A DNA stretch of 9,985 bases. It comes from an uncultured Verrucomicrobiota bacterium (GTDB lineage: Bacteria; Verrucomicrobiota; Verrucomicrobiae; Opitutales; Opitutaceae). The stretch spans positions 1 through 9,985 of the forward strand of contig CAMLQS010000181.1 of the NCBI GenBank assembly GCA_946482165.1. The letters are read 5' to 3'. Position numbers and translations under genes: made by a program. This document shows, one piece after another, positions 1 through 5,801 of the stretch. Under the pieces are notes generated by a model. It saw only the letters and a program-made list of their open reading frames with translations. It was not told where the DNA came from and did no database searches. Position 1 is the stretch's first letter. Every line of letters starts with the position of its first letter.

Positions 1-99
1 AAATCTCCTCCGCGCAGCCCCTCTTTATCAAACCGGGCACTTTTTCAGCAGCCTGTTAGCCAACCGGCACCTCGGAGATTCACCGCGCAAAGCCGGCGC

Positions 100-669
100 T
101 CAATAATGCCGACCGGAGCCGAGAGGCTCTCCGGAGCGTTCGCCGACCTTGGGCGCGGAAGCCTCGGACGCCGTGGTGATGTCGTCGGCGCCGGCCTGAC
201 GGAAGATCTTTTTCGCGCGGTCGACCCCGTCCGAGTTTTCCGTGTGCACGGAGATGAGGAGATTGCCGCGCCGGATCTTGCCCTCGTAGCGCTTGGCCTC
301 GAGCTCCGGAATGCCCATGCCGATAAGCGCGCCGGCGATACCTCCGACCGCGGCGCCAAGGCCGACGCCGCTCAGGGCGGCGACGATAGGCCCCGCGGCC
401 ACGAAGGGGCCCACGCCCGGGATGGCGAGCGCGCCGATACCGGCGATCCAGCCCAAGGCGCCGCCGATCACGCCGCCTGTGGTGGCTCCGGTAACGGCCC
501 CCTCCGGCGCCTTGGTGTTGGCCTCATGCGCAAAATCGCGCGTGGTGCCCTCGTCGGGAAAGAGCACGGAAATGTCGTTGTTGGAAAAACCGGCGTCCTT
601 GAGGTCGGTGACGATGGACTCGGCTTGGGATCGGGTGTTGGCGATGGCGAAAACAGATTTTTTAGACAT
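100..669 (-). CDS. YflT/general stress protein 17M-like glycine-zipper protein
   Basis: This is a 189-residue protein of the widespread YflT/general-stress-17M-like type. Residues 3-40 form a small alpha/beta unit (a start like SVFAIANTRSQAES, then DLKDAGFSNNDISVLFPDE), as in proteins that begin by naming a 'difference between pairs of residues' domain. Residues 57-120 are a long Gly/Ala-rich hydrophobic stretch with repeated GxxxG spacing (GATTGGVIGGALG, GVGLGAAVGGIAGALIG), likely a membrane-inserting glycine zipper. The segment PELEAKRYEGKIRRGNLLISV (from about residue 121) then returns to an alpha/beta unit, and the tail is polar and probably disordered. No signal peptide is visible. The start ATG has the context CACCATG with no Shine-Dalgarno site. 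It lies 69 bases downstream of the PRC-BON gene on the same strand, so co-transcription is possible. The biochemical role is unknown; a stress or envelope function is inferred from family and neighbours. Confidence 0.85.
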   Translation of the reverse strand: MSKKSVFAIANTRSQAESIVTDLKDAGFSNNDISVLFPDEGTTRDFAHEANTKAPEGAVTGATTGGVIGGALGWIAGIGALAIPGVGPFVAAGPIVAALSGVGLGAAVGGIAGALIGMGIPELEAKRYEGKIRRGNLLISVHTENSDGVDRAKKIFRQAGADDITTASEASAPKVGERSGEPLGSGRHY

Positions 670-738
670 GGTGGGAGGGCGTTGAACAACGAGTGCGATA
701 CAGGGGGATACTGGGTTTGAAGAGGTGGCGGACCGCGC

Positions 739-1578
739 TTAGCGTTCCTCGACCTCGAGTTGGTTTGTGACGCGGCCCGGGGCGCTGCGCGCGGCGACCT
801 CGGCGATGATCCGCTTCTCTTCGTCGCTTGTCACAGGGCCGCGCAGCGTGACCTGACCCTCGCGCGTGATGATCTTCACGTTCTTCGCGGAGGTGGAGAG
901 TCGGTCGTTCTCCACCAGGGCCGAGCGGATGCGCGCAGTCGTTTCAACATCGGAACGTCGGTTGCCTTGATCGAGCGGATCTACGGTGAGCGACGGATCC
1001 CGGTCCCGGCGATTGCGAGCGGTGTTGTCGGCGTCCACTGGGCGATAGGGGCGGTCCGGCCCGCGATCATCGACACGATCTCCGACCGTCTGCGTGGTTG
1101 CGCGATCCCGGCGACGAGTCGTGTCGCCGGTCGCGTCGGACCAGCGTTCCTGCATGCGATCGCCCATGGACCGGCGATCATAGCGGGGCGCGGCGGCGAG
1201 CTTATCCTTGGAGATTTCCAAGCGGAGATCGCCCTCGACGTCGCGGCTGAGATCCTTCGGCTGCACGATGCTGTGGACGTCGCCGACACCGAGAAATCCG
1301 CCGGAGGAGAGGATCACGCCTGAGACGCGGCCCGTTTCGAGGTCGACGAAGATATCCTCGACCGTGCCGACCTTTTCATTGTCGGCGGTTTTCACCGCGG
1401 AGCCGATCAGGCGGGACGCGGACTGCGAGTCGCGGCGCAGAGAATCGTTGTCGGCGACACGCGAGGAAATCGTTTCGCTGGTTGAACCACGCTCCGCGGC
1501 GGTCAGGCCGACCGCGGGCGCGAGCGCAAGGATGGCGGGCAGAAGCGCACGCCGGGCATCGGGATAGAGAGGTTTCAT
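739..1578 (-). CDS. Exported PRC-barrel and BON domain protein
   Basis: The 279-residue product starts with a signal peptide: basic residues at 9-10, a hydrophobic run at 11-25, and likely cleavage after TAA at 26-28. Residues 54-130 are a PRC-barrel (SASRLIGSAVKTADNEKVG, IFVDLETGRVSGVILS, then a strand region ending LRLEISKDKL). Residues 131-205 are an Arg/Asp-rich, low-complexity linker with many RRD and DR pairs, probably disordered. Residues 212-277 are a BON domain (TTARIRSALVENDRLS, NVKIITREGQVTLRGPV, VTNQLEVE), a fold of periplasmic proteins such as OsmY that is thought to bind phospholipid or other surfaces. The protein is therefore probably periplasmic and envelope-linked. It sits 41 bases downstream of the DUF2383 gene and 69 bases upstream of the YflT-like gene, all on one strand. 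Start context is CACCATG without a Shine-Dalgarno site. The domain calls are firm; the job is inferred. Confidence 0.87.
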   Translation of the reverse strand: MKPLYPDARRALLPAILALAPAVGLTAAERGSTSETISSRVADNDSLRRDSQSASRLIGSAVKTADNEKVGTVEDIFVDLETGRVSGVILSSGGFLGVGDVHSIVQPKDLSRDVEGDLRLEISKDKLAAAPRYDRRSMGDRMQERWSDATGDTTRRRDRATTQTVGDRVDDRGPDRPYRPVDADNTARNRRDRDPSLTVDPLDQGNRRSDVETTARIRSALVENDRLSTSAKNVKIITREGQVTLRGPVTSDEEKRIIAEVAARSAPGRVTNQLEVEER

Positions 1579-1619
1579 GGTGTGGTGGCGTTATGCCAAT
1601 CGGTGATGACAGGCGGGGG

Positions 1620-2078
1620 TTAGCGGCGTTCGGCCAGGTCCTGCAGAGAAGTAATGTGCTGACGAATACGCGGCATGAGCTCGGCGCGGATCATATCCTT
1701 GCAGGAGGGCATGACGTCCTCGTCCTCCAGGGCGTCCTCGTAATCGTCGAGGCCGTGCTCCTCGCCTTGTTGCAGGCTCTTCAGCGCGGGGGACTCGCCG
1801 AAGGCCTTCGCCACGCCCTGCACGGTGTTTGCGAATGCGCCCCAGGCGCCGGAATCGGTCGAGGGCTCGCCGCCCATTTCCAAGACATTGTTCCGCAGAA
1901 GCTCGGCGGCAAATTCGTGCTCGGACTGGATCTGGCGCAGAGTCGTCACGGCGGCGTCGCCCTCGAACTTGCCGATCGTCTGGCGATAGGTTTCGACGGC
2001 CGAAAGCTCGCCCCGAAGGAGGCGGTTGCAGACATCTATGCAGTCTTGGTTCACCGTGGAGGAATGTGTGGATTTCAT
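1620..2078 (-). CDS. DUF2383 ferritin-like four-helix protein (PA2169 family)
   Basis: The 152-residue protein matches the PA2169/DUF2383 family, predicted four-helix bundles related to ferritin-like proteins. The family's opening is present (NQDCIDVCNRLLRGELSAVETYRQ, residues 10-33, broken here only by reading). Acidic and His residues suited to metal binding recur in each helix: E24/E29, E53-H54-E55, E106-E107-H108 with E114, and E133 with H141. A true di-iron site is not established for this family. No signal peptide is seen, so it is probably cytoplasmic. The ATG at 2076-2078 is preferred because family similarity begins about ten residues in; an overlapping longer frame (to 2106) has a different, implausible sequence. 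It is the first gene of a leftward set with the PRC-BON gene 41 bases downstream. Function is unknown, though the family often accompanies stress genes. Confidence 0.88.
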   Translation of the reverse strand: MKSTHSSTVNQDCIDVCNRLLRGELSAVETYRQTIGKFEGDAAVTTLRQIQSEHEFAAELLRNNVLEMGGEPSTDSGAWGAFANTVQGVAKAFGESPALKSLQQGEEHGLDDYEDALEDEDVMPSCKDMIRAELMPRIRQHITSLQDLAERR

Positions 2079-2424
2079 ATTTGGATGGGTTCGGGCCCGG
2101 CTCCATCTAGAGCGCGTTTGAGTTACAGGGACTTGTTCGGGAGACAGCTCGGCAGACGCGCCGGGCCATGTATTTGGTCATCGGCGACGGGCGCTCGTGC
2201 CTGGGGGATTGACTGAAGCCGCCATCCACCGCGACACCCGGACCGGCGACGGCTTGGACGCCTAAGGTCGCGCGGGGCAAGCGCTCCTTGGGAGAGCTGC
2301 CGTAAAGGCATTTCGCACAATCACACCATTCGTCCTCCCCATCCCGCGGAGGGGGCGGACGGGATATGCTCGGGCCGGCCTCAACGCCCCGAACCGCAAC
2401 CGCAACCTTCGTCCCCTCTTCACC
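2079..2424. promoter_or_regulatory. Gene-free divergent intergenic region
   Basis: This 346-base gap separates the leftward DUF2383 set from the rightward double PRC-barrel gene, so promoters for both should lie here. No convincing sigma-70 pair was found, and the only open frames inside are short with shadow-like composition. Two structures are visible. One is a hairpin with arms 2331-2340 and 2352-2361 (CGTCCTCCCC against GGGGCGGACG, nine pairs and one mismatch, ten-base loop), 64 bases before the PRC-barrel ATG. The other is a short tandem run of the hexamer AACCGC at 2392-2407. A weak TATGCT at 2365-2370 could be a -10 box but has no partner. Confidence 0.5.
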
Positions 2425-3219
2425 ATGATCAGATCTGCCGATTCGTTGAAACACTTCGAACTTCGCGCGCGCGACGGCGTGCTCGGCCAGGTAAAAGACC
2501 TCTACTTCGACGATGAGCACTGGGCCATTCGCTACCTCATCGTCGAAACCGGCACCTGGCTGAACAGCCGCAAGGTCCTCATCGCCACGTCGGTGCTCGA
2601 TGCTCCCGATTGGGAGGGAAGAATGCTGCCGGTCAATCTGACCACCGAGCAGGTCCGTCAAAGTCCAAGTATCGATACCGAGGAGGCGGTGACGCGCGAA
2701 CAAGAAGCCGGGCTTCAGGCGCACTACGGCTGGCCGGCCTACTGGGCCGGAGGCGACTATTTCGGCGGCGCCCTGGCCGCACCGCTTCCGATGGTCGACG
2801 CCCCTGCTTATCCCCCGATGCCGGCCACGGCCCAAGTCGCGCTCGCCGGAACGCCCGCGGTCCGCACGGCGCCGCACGGAGACCCTCACCTCCGTCGAGC
2901 CGGAGCGGTGATGGGCTATCGCCTCGAGGCGACCGACGGCGGAATCGGCCATATCAACGACCTGTTGTTCGAGGATCTCACCTGGGGCATAGGCTATTTG
3001 GTCATCGATCCAAGCAACTGGCTGCCCGGCCGCAGCGTGGTCGTCTCGCCCGATTGGATTAGCTCGGTGAGCTGGGCGCAGTCGCGCGTCTACATCGACC
3101 TGACGCGCGAAGCGGTCAAAGCGGCCCCCGCCTACGATCCCGAGGCGGCCTGGGACGAAAACTACGCGCGCCGCATCCATCGTTTCCATTCCGAGTCCGT
3201 TCCCGCCGGTCGGGAGTAA
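2425..3219 (+). CDS. Double PRC-barrel domain protein
   Basis: The 264-residue protein carries two PRC-barrel domains. The first spans about residues 5-75 (LKHFELRARDGVLGQVKDLY, IRYLIVETGTWL, then DWEGRMLPVNLTTEQVRQSP). The second spans about 160-235 (VMGYRLEATDGGIGHINDLL, WGIGYLVIDPSNWLPG, VYIDLTREAVKAAP). Between them is a Pro/Ala-rich linker with aromatic clusters (HYGWPAYW, then GGDYFGG). The repeated pattern 'gyxlxaxDgxxGxixDlxfd...W.iryLvv..g.WL' shows an internal duplication, and this architecture is common in soil and environmental bacteria. PRC-barrels are small beta-barrels used for protein or RNA contacts (photosynthetic reaction centre subunit H, RimM). There is no signal peptide or membrane segment, so it is probably cytoplasmic. 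Start context is TTCACCATG with no Shine-Dalgarno site. A terminator follows directly, so it is likely monocistronic. The precise role is unknown. Confidence 0.88.
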   Translation: MIRSADSLKHFELRARDGVLGQVKDLYFDDEHWAIRYLIVETGTWLNSRKVLIATSVLDAPDWEGRMLPVNLTTEQVRQSPSIDTEEAVTREQEAGLQAHYGWPAYWAGGDYFGGALAAPLPMVDAPAYPPMPATAQVALAGTPAVRTAPHGDPHLRRAGAVMGYRLEATDGGIGHINDLLFEDLTWGIGYLVIDPSNWLPGRSVVVSPDWISSVSWAQSRVYIDLTREAVKAAPAYDPEAAWDENYARRIHRFHSESVPAGRE

Positions 3220-3225
3220 GGCGCG

Positions 3226-3266
3226 CGCCCGGCTTCCTTGAAAAAGGAGGCCGGGCGTGTCTTTTC
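3226..3266 (+). terminator. Rho-independent terminator of the double PRC-barrel gene
   Basis: The 14-base arms at 3226-3239 and 3244-3257 pair with one G-U wobble around a GAAA loop (left arm begins CGCCCGGC, right arm ends GCCGGGCG). Three more outer pairs, two of them G-U, are possible. The stem is followed by TGTCTTTTCATTT. It lies seven bases after the TAA of the PRC-barrel gene. The GAAA tetraloop and long GC stem make this a strong call. Confidence 0.85.
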
Positions 3267-3280
3267 ATTTCGGATACGCG

Positions 3281-3322
3281 GAAACCGGACCGGCGCCCGA
3301 GCCGAACCGGTTTCGCGCCGGT
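3281..3322. repeat. Interlocked inverted repeats between convergent genes
   Basis: Two perfect 8-base inverted repeats interleave. GAAACCGG (3281-3288) pairs with CCGGTTTC (3307-3314), and ACCGGCGC (3289-3296) pairs with GCGCCGGT (3315-3322). The order is arm1-arm2-arm1'-arm2', so the stems are either alternatives or form a pseudoknot. The right end touches the TGA of the leftward host-attachment gene, so the structure could end or protect that transcript. No clean U-run follows on the minus strand, so it is not called a classical terminator. Confidence 0.55.
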
Positions 3323-3774
3323 CAGGCCCGCACCTTGAAGTGCGTGGCGAGTTCGGCGGGCGGAGTAAGCGCCAGGTTTTTCTGCACCGACTCCACCAAG
3401 GATCCCCTCACCGAAGGACGGAGCCTGTCCAAAATCGGATTGTGCAAATTCGGGCCGGCGGCCAAGGCCCACGCCTGCCCGGGTCGGGCGAGGAGAAAGT
3501 GTTCTATTTGCTCGGAGAGCCAGTCGACAGTCCGGCGGTGTTCGTCGTCGTGGGCGGGAGCGGAACCTCCGGCTCCCTGCTCGACGTGGCGCAGAAGGTT
3601 GGTGGAACCATGGCCGATCTGGTTGATCTCCCGCGCCGAATACGCGCTGGCGGCGGGCATGAAGTCATGACTGGCGACTTCGCGCAGGGAGGGCGTGATA
3701 TGGCCGGGTCGCGCGAAGCGTTCGAGGACGCGGAAGCGGCCTTCGGAAACGGTGATGATGTAATGCGGAGCCAT
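3322..3774 (-). CDS. Host attachment family protein (baeRF-like)
   Basis: The 150-residue protein belongs to the 'protein required for attachment to host cells' family, small relatives of the archaeo-eukaryotic release factor 1 fold (baeRF group). Family features visible are the N-terminal strand HYIITVSEGRFRVLER, a His/Arg-rich middle (DDEHRRTVDWLSEQIEHFL, about residues 76-94), and the C-terminal signature LHNPILDRLRPSVRGSL followed by a NLALTPPAELATHF-type end. The historic name comes from a plant-associated bacterium; a ribosome-linked or nuclease role is hypothesised for the wider group but not proven. It starts two bases after the stop of the glutaredoxin gene, so translational coupling is likely. 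A GAGGA inside the end of the glutaredoxin gene, nine bases before the ATG, is the only Shine-Dalgarno-like site seen in this window. Confidence 0.8.
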   Translation of the reverse strand: MAPHYIITVSEGRFRVLERFARPGHITPSLREVASHDFMPAASAYSAREINQIGHGSTNLLRHVEQGAGGSAPAHDDEHRRTVDWLSEQIEHFLLARPGQAWALAAGPNLHNPILDRLRPSVRGSLVESVQKNLALTPPAELATHFKVRA

Positions 3775-3776
3775 GG

Positions 3777-4088
3777 CTAACTATCCTCAAGTTTGACGTT
3801 TCGGGAGCGGAGAAAAGGGACCAGCTCGTCGACTCCAAAGTCCGCCAAAACCTCGCCTTGCCAGTCGAGGGTCGGAACTTTGGCCTGCCGGGACAAACGC
3901 TCCATCTCGGCGCGCGCCGCCGGATTTTCGGAGACATCCAAACGGCGGTAGGGAATGCCGTGTTCGTCCAGGAAATCCGCGACCTCTATGCACCATGGAC
4001 AGCCGGACTTCACGTAAAGAACGGGCAATTCGGCGCCGCCAAGATCATCGGCGGAAGAAAGGGAACGGGAACGGGTGTGCGTTTGCAT
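3777..4088 (-). CDS. Glutaredoxin family protein with CPWC motif
   Basis: The 103-residue protein has a thioredoxin fold of the glutaredoxin/NrdH-like kind. It shows strand LPVLYVKSGC, active-site C30-P31-W32-C33, the beta-alpha segment ADFLDEHGIPYRRLDVSENP, and the cis-proline region KVPTLDW with P72. A glycine-poor end (FGVDELVPFLRS) closes the fold. The CPWC dithiol differs from the classical CPYC and resembles redoxin-like glutaredoxins. The first 20 residues are polar, Ser/Arg/Thr-rich and probably disordered; no later Met is available before the fold, so this start is kept. It lies 20 bases after the acidic hypothetical gene and two bases before the host-attachment gene, the middle of a three-gene unit. 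The likely role is cytoplasmic thiol-disulfide exchange; the partner is unknown. Confidence 0.88.
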   Translation of the reverse strand: MQTHTRSRSLSSADDLGGAELPVLYVKSGCPWCIEVADFLDEHGIPYRRLDVSENPAARAEMERLSRQAKVPTLDWQGEVLADFGVDELVPFLRSRNVKLEDS

Positions 4089-4108
4089 GGAACGGATAGG
4101 TTCGAGTT

Positions 4109-4495
4109 TCAGGCTTCGCGCCGACGGGCGGCGGCCAGCATTTGGTCGTGCTGCGCCTCCTCGACGCCTTCCAGGACGAGGCGCTCTTGCACCTCCTGGT
4201 CCTCGGGCTCGTTGCGGGTAGGTTTCCGCTCTCCCGCGATGGAGAGCGGTTCGGAAGGGTCGCGAGTGAGGCTCGCGCTCGTCTCGTCGTCGTCGAAAGA
4301 CGTTTCGGGGAGCGCATCTCCGCGTAGCTCGGCGAGGGCGCGTTGGCGGTCCTCGCCGGTGATGTCTCGCGGCGAGCGCCCGTCGATCATCGCCAGCTCC
4401 CGGGCGCGCAGGGCGATGGCTTCGTCGGTTATCTCGTCCGCGCGTTTCCCATGGCGCAGGATACGGGCGGCGTTGTCGATGGAAGTGTGGCTCAT
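4109..4495 (-). CDS. Acidic hypothetical protein, first gene of glutaredoxin unit
   Basis: The 128-residue product was not recognised with certainty. The N-terminal third contains a helical stretch EITDEAIALRARELAMIDG (about residues 20-38) faintly like the DUF2934-type 'eeIa.rAyel...' motif, followed by DITGEDRQRALAEL. The rest is Glu/Asp-rich, low in hydrophobics and probably disordered or helical (SFDDDETSASLTRDPSEP, then EPEDQEVQERLVLEGVEEAQ). There are no membrane segments and no signal peptide. The frame stays open upstream to an ATG at 4603, but that extension is Pro/Arg-rich and looks like non-coding GC-rich DNA, so the internal ATG at 4493-4495 (product starting MSHTSIDNAARIL) is chosen. 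It sits 20 bases ahead of the glutaredoxin gene, suggesting one transcript. Confidence 0.65.
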   Translation of the reverse strand: MSHTSIDNAARILRHGKRADEITDEAIALRARELAMIDGRSPRDITGEDRQRALAELRGDALPETSFDDDETSASLTRDPSEPLSIAGERKPTRNEPEDQEVQERLVLEGVEEAQHDQMLAAARRREA

Positions 4496-4630
4496 GCCGG
4501 GGATGTTAGCCGTTTGGACGACGGCTGGTAATCGGGCCAGGGCCGGCGGCGTTCGTGGGGGCCGAGGCCTCGCAGGCCGGGGGCTTGGACCCGACGCTTG
4601 CATGGCCGGCCGACCCGCTCCCGTGAGACC

Positions 4631-4636
4631 ATTGTA
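4631..4636 (-). promoter_or_regulatory. Possible -10 box for the leftward glutaredoxin unit
   Basis: Read on the minus strand this is TACAAT, five of six matches to TATAAT, in a GC-rich gap upstream of the leftward three-gene unit. It would give a leader of about 130 bases to the ATG at 4495. The -35 position (near 4654-4659) is weak, reading close to ATGCCC. It is a suggestion only. Confidence 0.25.
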
Positions 4637-4652
4637 GCGCTAGGCTGCATCC

Positions 4653-4757
4653 ATGGGCATCGAAACCATCTTCATCGTTTTTGGGGTAATAATCGCGGTG
4701 GCCGTCGTCGCGGTTTCGAAAAAGGCGAAACGCAAGCGAGGCGCCCCCTCCGCCTAG
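4653..4757 (+). CDS. 34-residue single-pass membrane microprotein
   Basis: A short frame encodes 34 residues: an N-terminal MGIE, an uninterrupted hydrophobic segment from residue 5 to 21 (rich in Ile, Val, Ala, Phe, with one Gly), then a strongly basic tail (SKKAKRKR, residues 22-29) and GAPSA. This is the layout of a small bitopic membrane protein with the basic tail in the cytoplasm. The start is TCCATG, matching the CCATG context of most genes here. The TAG stop at 4755-4757 overlaps the TAG of the convergent dehydrogenase through a shared CTAG. There is no recognised family. A chance frame of this composition is possible, so translation is a prediction, but the clean amphipathic order hydrophobic-then-basic is unlike the shadow frames around it. 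Confidence 0.5.
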   Translation: MGIETIFIVFGVIIAVAVVAVSKKAKRKRGAPSA

Positions 4758-5635
4758 TTCGCCCGGCCGCTCCCCGTTTGCGCCTCCGCTTCGAGATCGC
4801 CGCGCTCCCGCTTGCGCTCGGCGGGATCGGTGCGCTGGTAGAGCTTTTCGTTGATCTTCGCCTGCGTCGACTCCGGCAGGATTCGCCGCGAGAAGACCAT
4901 GGCCTTGTTGATCGCCCCGGGGACGACAATCCGGTCTCCGGCCATCAGCCCCGCGTAGGCCGCGGCTGCGACATCCTGCGGTGCCATCACCCAGGCTTTT
5001 TGGAATGCCCCCGTGTCGATCATGTCGGCCTTCGGAAAAAAATCCGTGTCGACCGGACCAGGGCAAAGCGTGGTCACGCTCACGGAGGTGTCCGCCAGCT
5101 CGGTGGCGAGGGCTTCGGACCACGAGAGCACGAAGGCCTTGGTGGCGTGGTAAACCGCAAGCAGCGGGCCGGGCTCGAAGCCCGCGATCGACGCGGTGTT
5201 GAGGATGCGGCCGCCGCCGCGTTGCAGGAGCAAGGGCAAGGCTCGTTTCGCCAGCCGGACCGGAGCCTCGATATTCAGGCGTATCATGGAAATGTCCTCC
5301 GCGAGGGGAATCTCCCAGAAATGCCCCCAGCGGCCGAGACCGGCGTTATTTACCACGATGGCAGGGATGAGTCCGACGGCGGCGAGCCGCTCAAACAACG
5401 CCTCCGTCGAACTCTCCTCGCGGAGATCGTGAGCGAAGGCGTGGACGCCGACGGCGAAGTCCGCGCGAATCTGGGCGGCCACGGCGTCGAGCTCGCTTTG
5501 CACGGGTGCCACGAGCACGAGCGGATGACCGTGACGGGCGAACTCGCGGGCGAGGTGGAGGCCGATTCCACTGGAGGCTCCCGTGATGAGGGCTGCCTCG
5601 GTGGATGGGTCGGGGGCGGAGGCTCTGGGTTTCAT
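4754..5635 (-). CDS. SDR family NAD(P)-dependent oxidoreductase
   Basis: The 293-residue enzyme is a classical short-chain dehydrogenase/reductase with a Rossmann fold. It shows the cofactor motif T18-GASSGIG-25, the NNAG motif at 96-99, and the catalytic tetrad N121, S149, Y162 and K166 (TASIAG, then YHATK). The family's PG motif follows at CPGPVDTDFF. After the usual core is a C-terminal extension with a basic/acidic tail rich in Glu, Arg and Lys. Where many relatives read 'LVAR' after strand 2, a position often tied to NADP preference, this protein reads LVAP at 41-44, so cofactor choice is unclear. The frame opens further upstream to 5686, but the ATG at 5633-5635 (MKPRAS) is preferred since the earlier part is Arg/Pro-rich. 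The substrate cannot be told. It stands alone on the minus strand, divergent from the topoisomerase relic. Confidence 0.9.
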   Translation of the reverse strand: MKPRASAPDPSTEAALITGASSGIGLHLAREFARHGHPLVLVAPVQSELDAVAAQIRADFAVGVHAFAHDLREESSTEALFERLAAVGLIPAIVVNNAGLGRWGHFWEIPLAEDISMIRLNIEAPVRLAKRALPLLLQRGGGRILNTASIAGFEPGPLLAVYHATKAFVLSWSEALATELADTSVSVTTLCPGPVDTDFFPKADMIDTGAFQKAWVMAPQDVAAAAYAGLMAGDRIVVPGAINKAMVFSRRILPESTQAKINEKLYQRTDPAERKRERGDLEAEAQTGSGRAN

Positions 5636-5756
5636 GGCACGAACAACGCAGCGTGCCGGATGCCGACTCGGCGGCCGCGCCTGCAAACGGGTGCCCCGCG
5701 GGGCATTGGACCCTTAGGAGCGGTCTGCGCGCCTTGCTCCCCCACCCGCCCGCGAG

Positions 5757-5792
5757 TTGCAAAACGCGCCAGGTTCCGAGGCCAATTGCAAA
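5757..5792. promoter_or_regulatory. Paired TTGCAAA motifs in divergent gap
   Basis: The 166-base gap between the dehydrogenase start and the topoisomerase relic holds two direct copies of TTGCAAA (5757-5763 and 5786-5792), 29 bases apart. They are conspicuously AT-rich in a GC-rich setting. They may be part of the old divergent promoter or an operator. No sigma-70 pair could be assigned. Confidence 0.25.
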
Positions 5793-5801
5793 TTTCGCCC
5801 C

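Noticed and set aside
1..99. A gene or terminator at the left edge
   Set aside because: No supported frame and no stem followed by a T-run was found; a small hairpin at 112-133 lies inside the YflT-like coding end and has no U-run.
106..720. Plus-strand frames opposite the YflT-like gene
   Set aside because: These are shadow frames; the minus strand carries the glycine-zipper protein with a clear family pattern.
2107..3189. A 360-residue minus-strand frame across the double PRC-barrel gene
   Set aside because: It is antisense to a protein with two clear domains and shows no motif of its own.
4496..4603. N-terminal extension of the acidic hypothetical protein to the ATG at 4603
   Set aside because: The extra 36 residues are mostly Pro, Arg and Ala, like translated non-coding GC-rich DNA, and the helical domain begins only after the internal Met.
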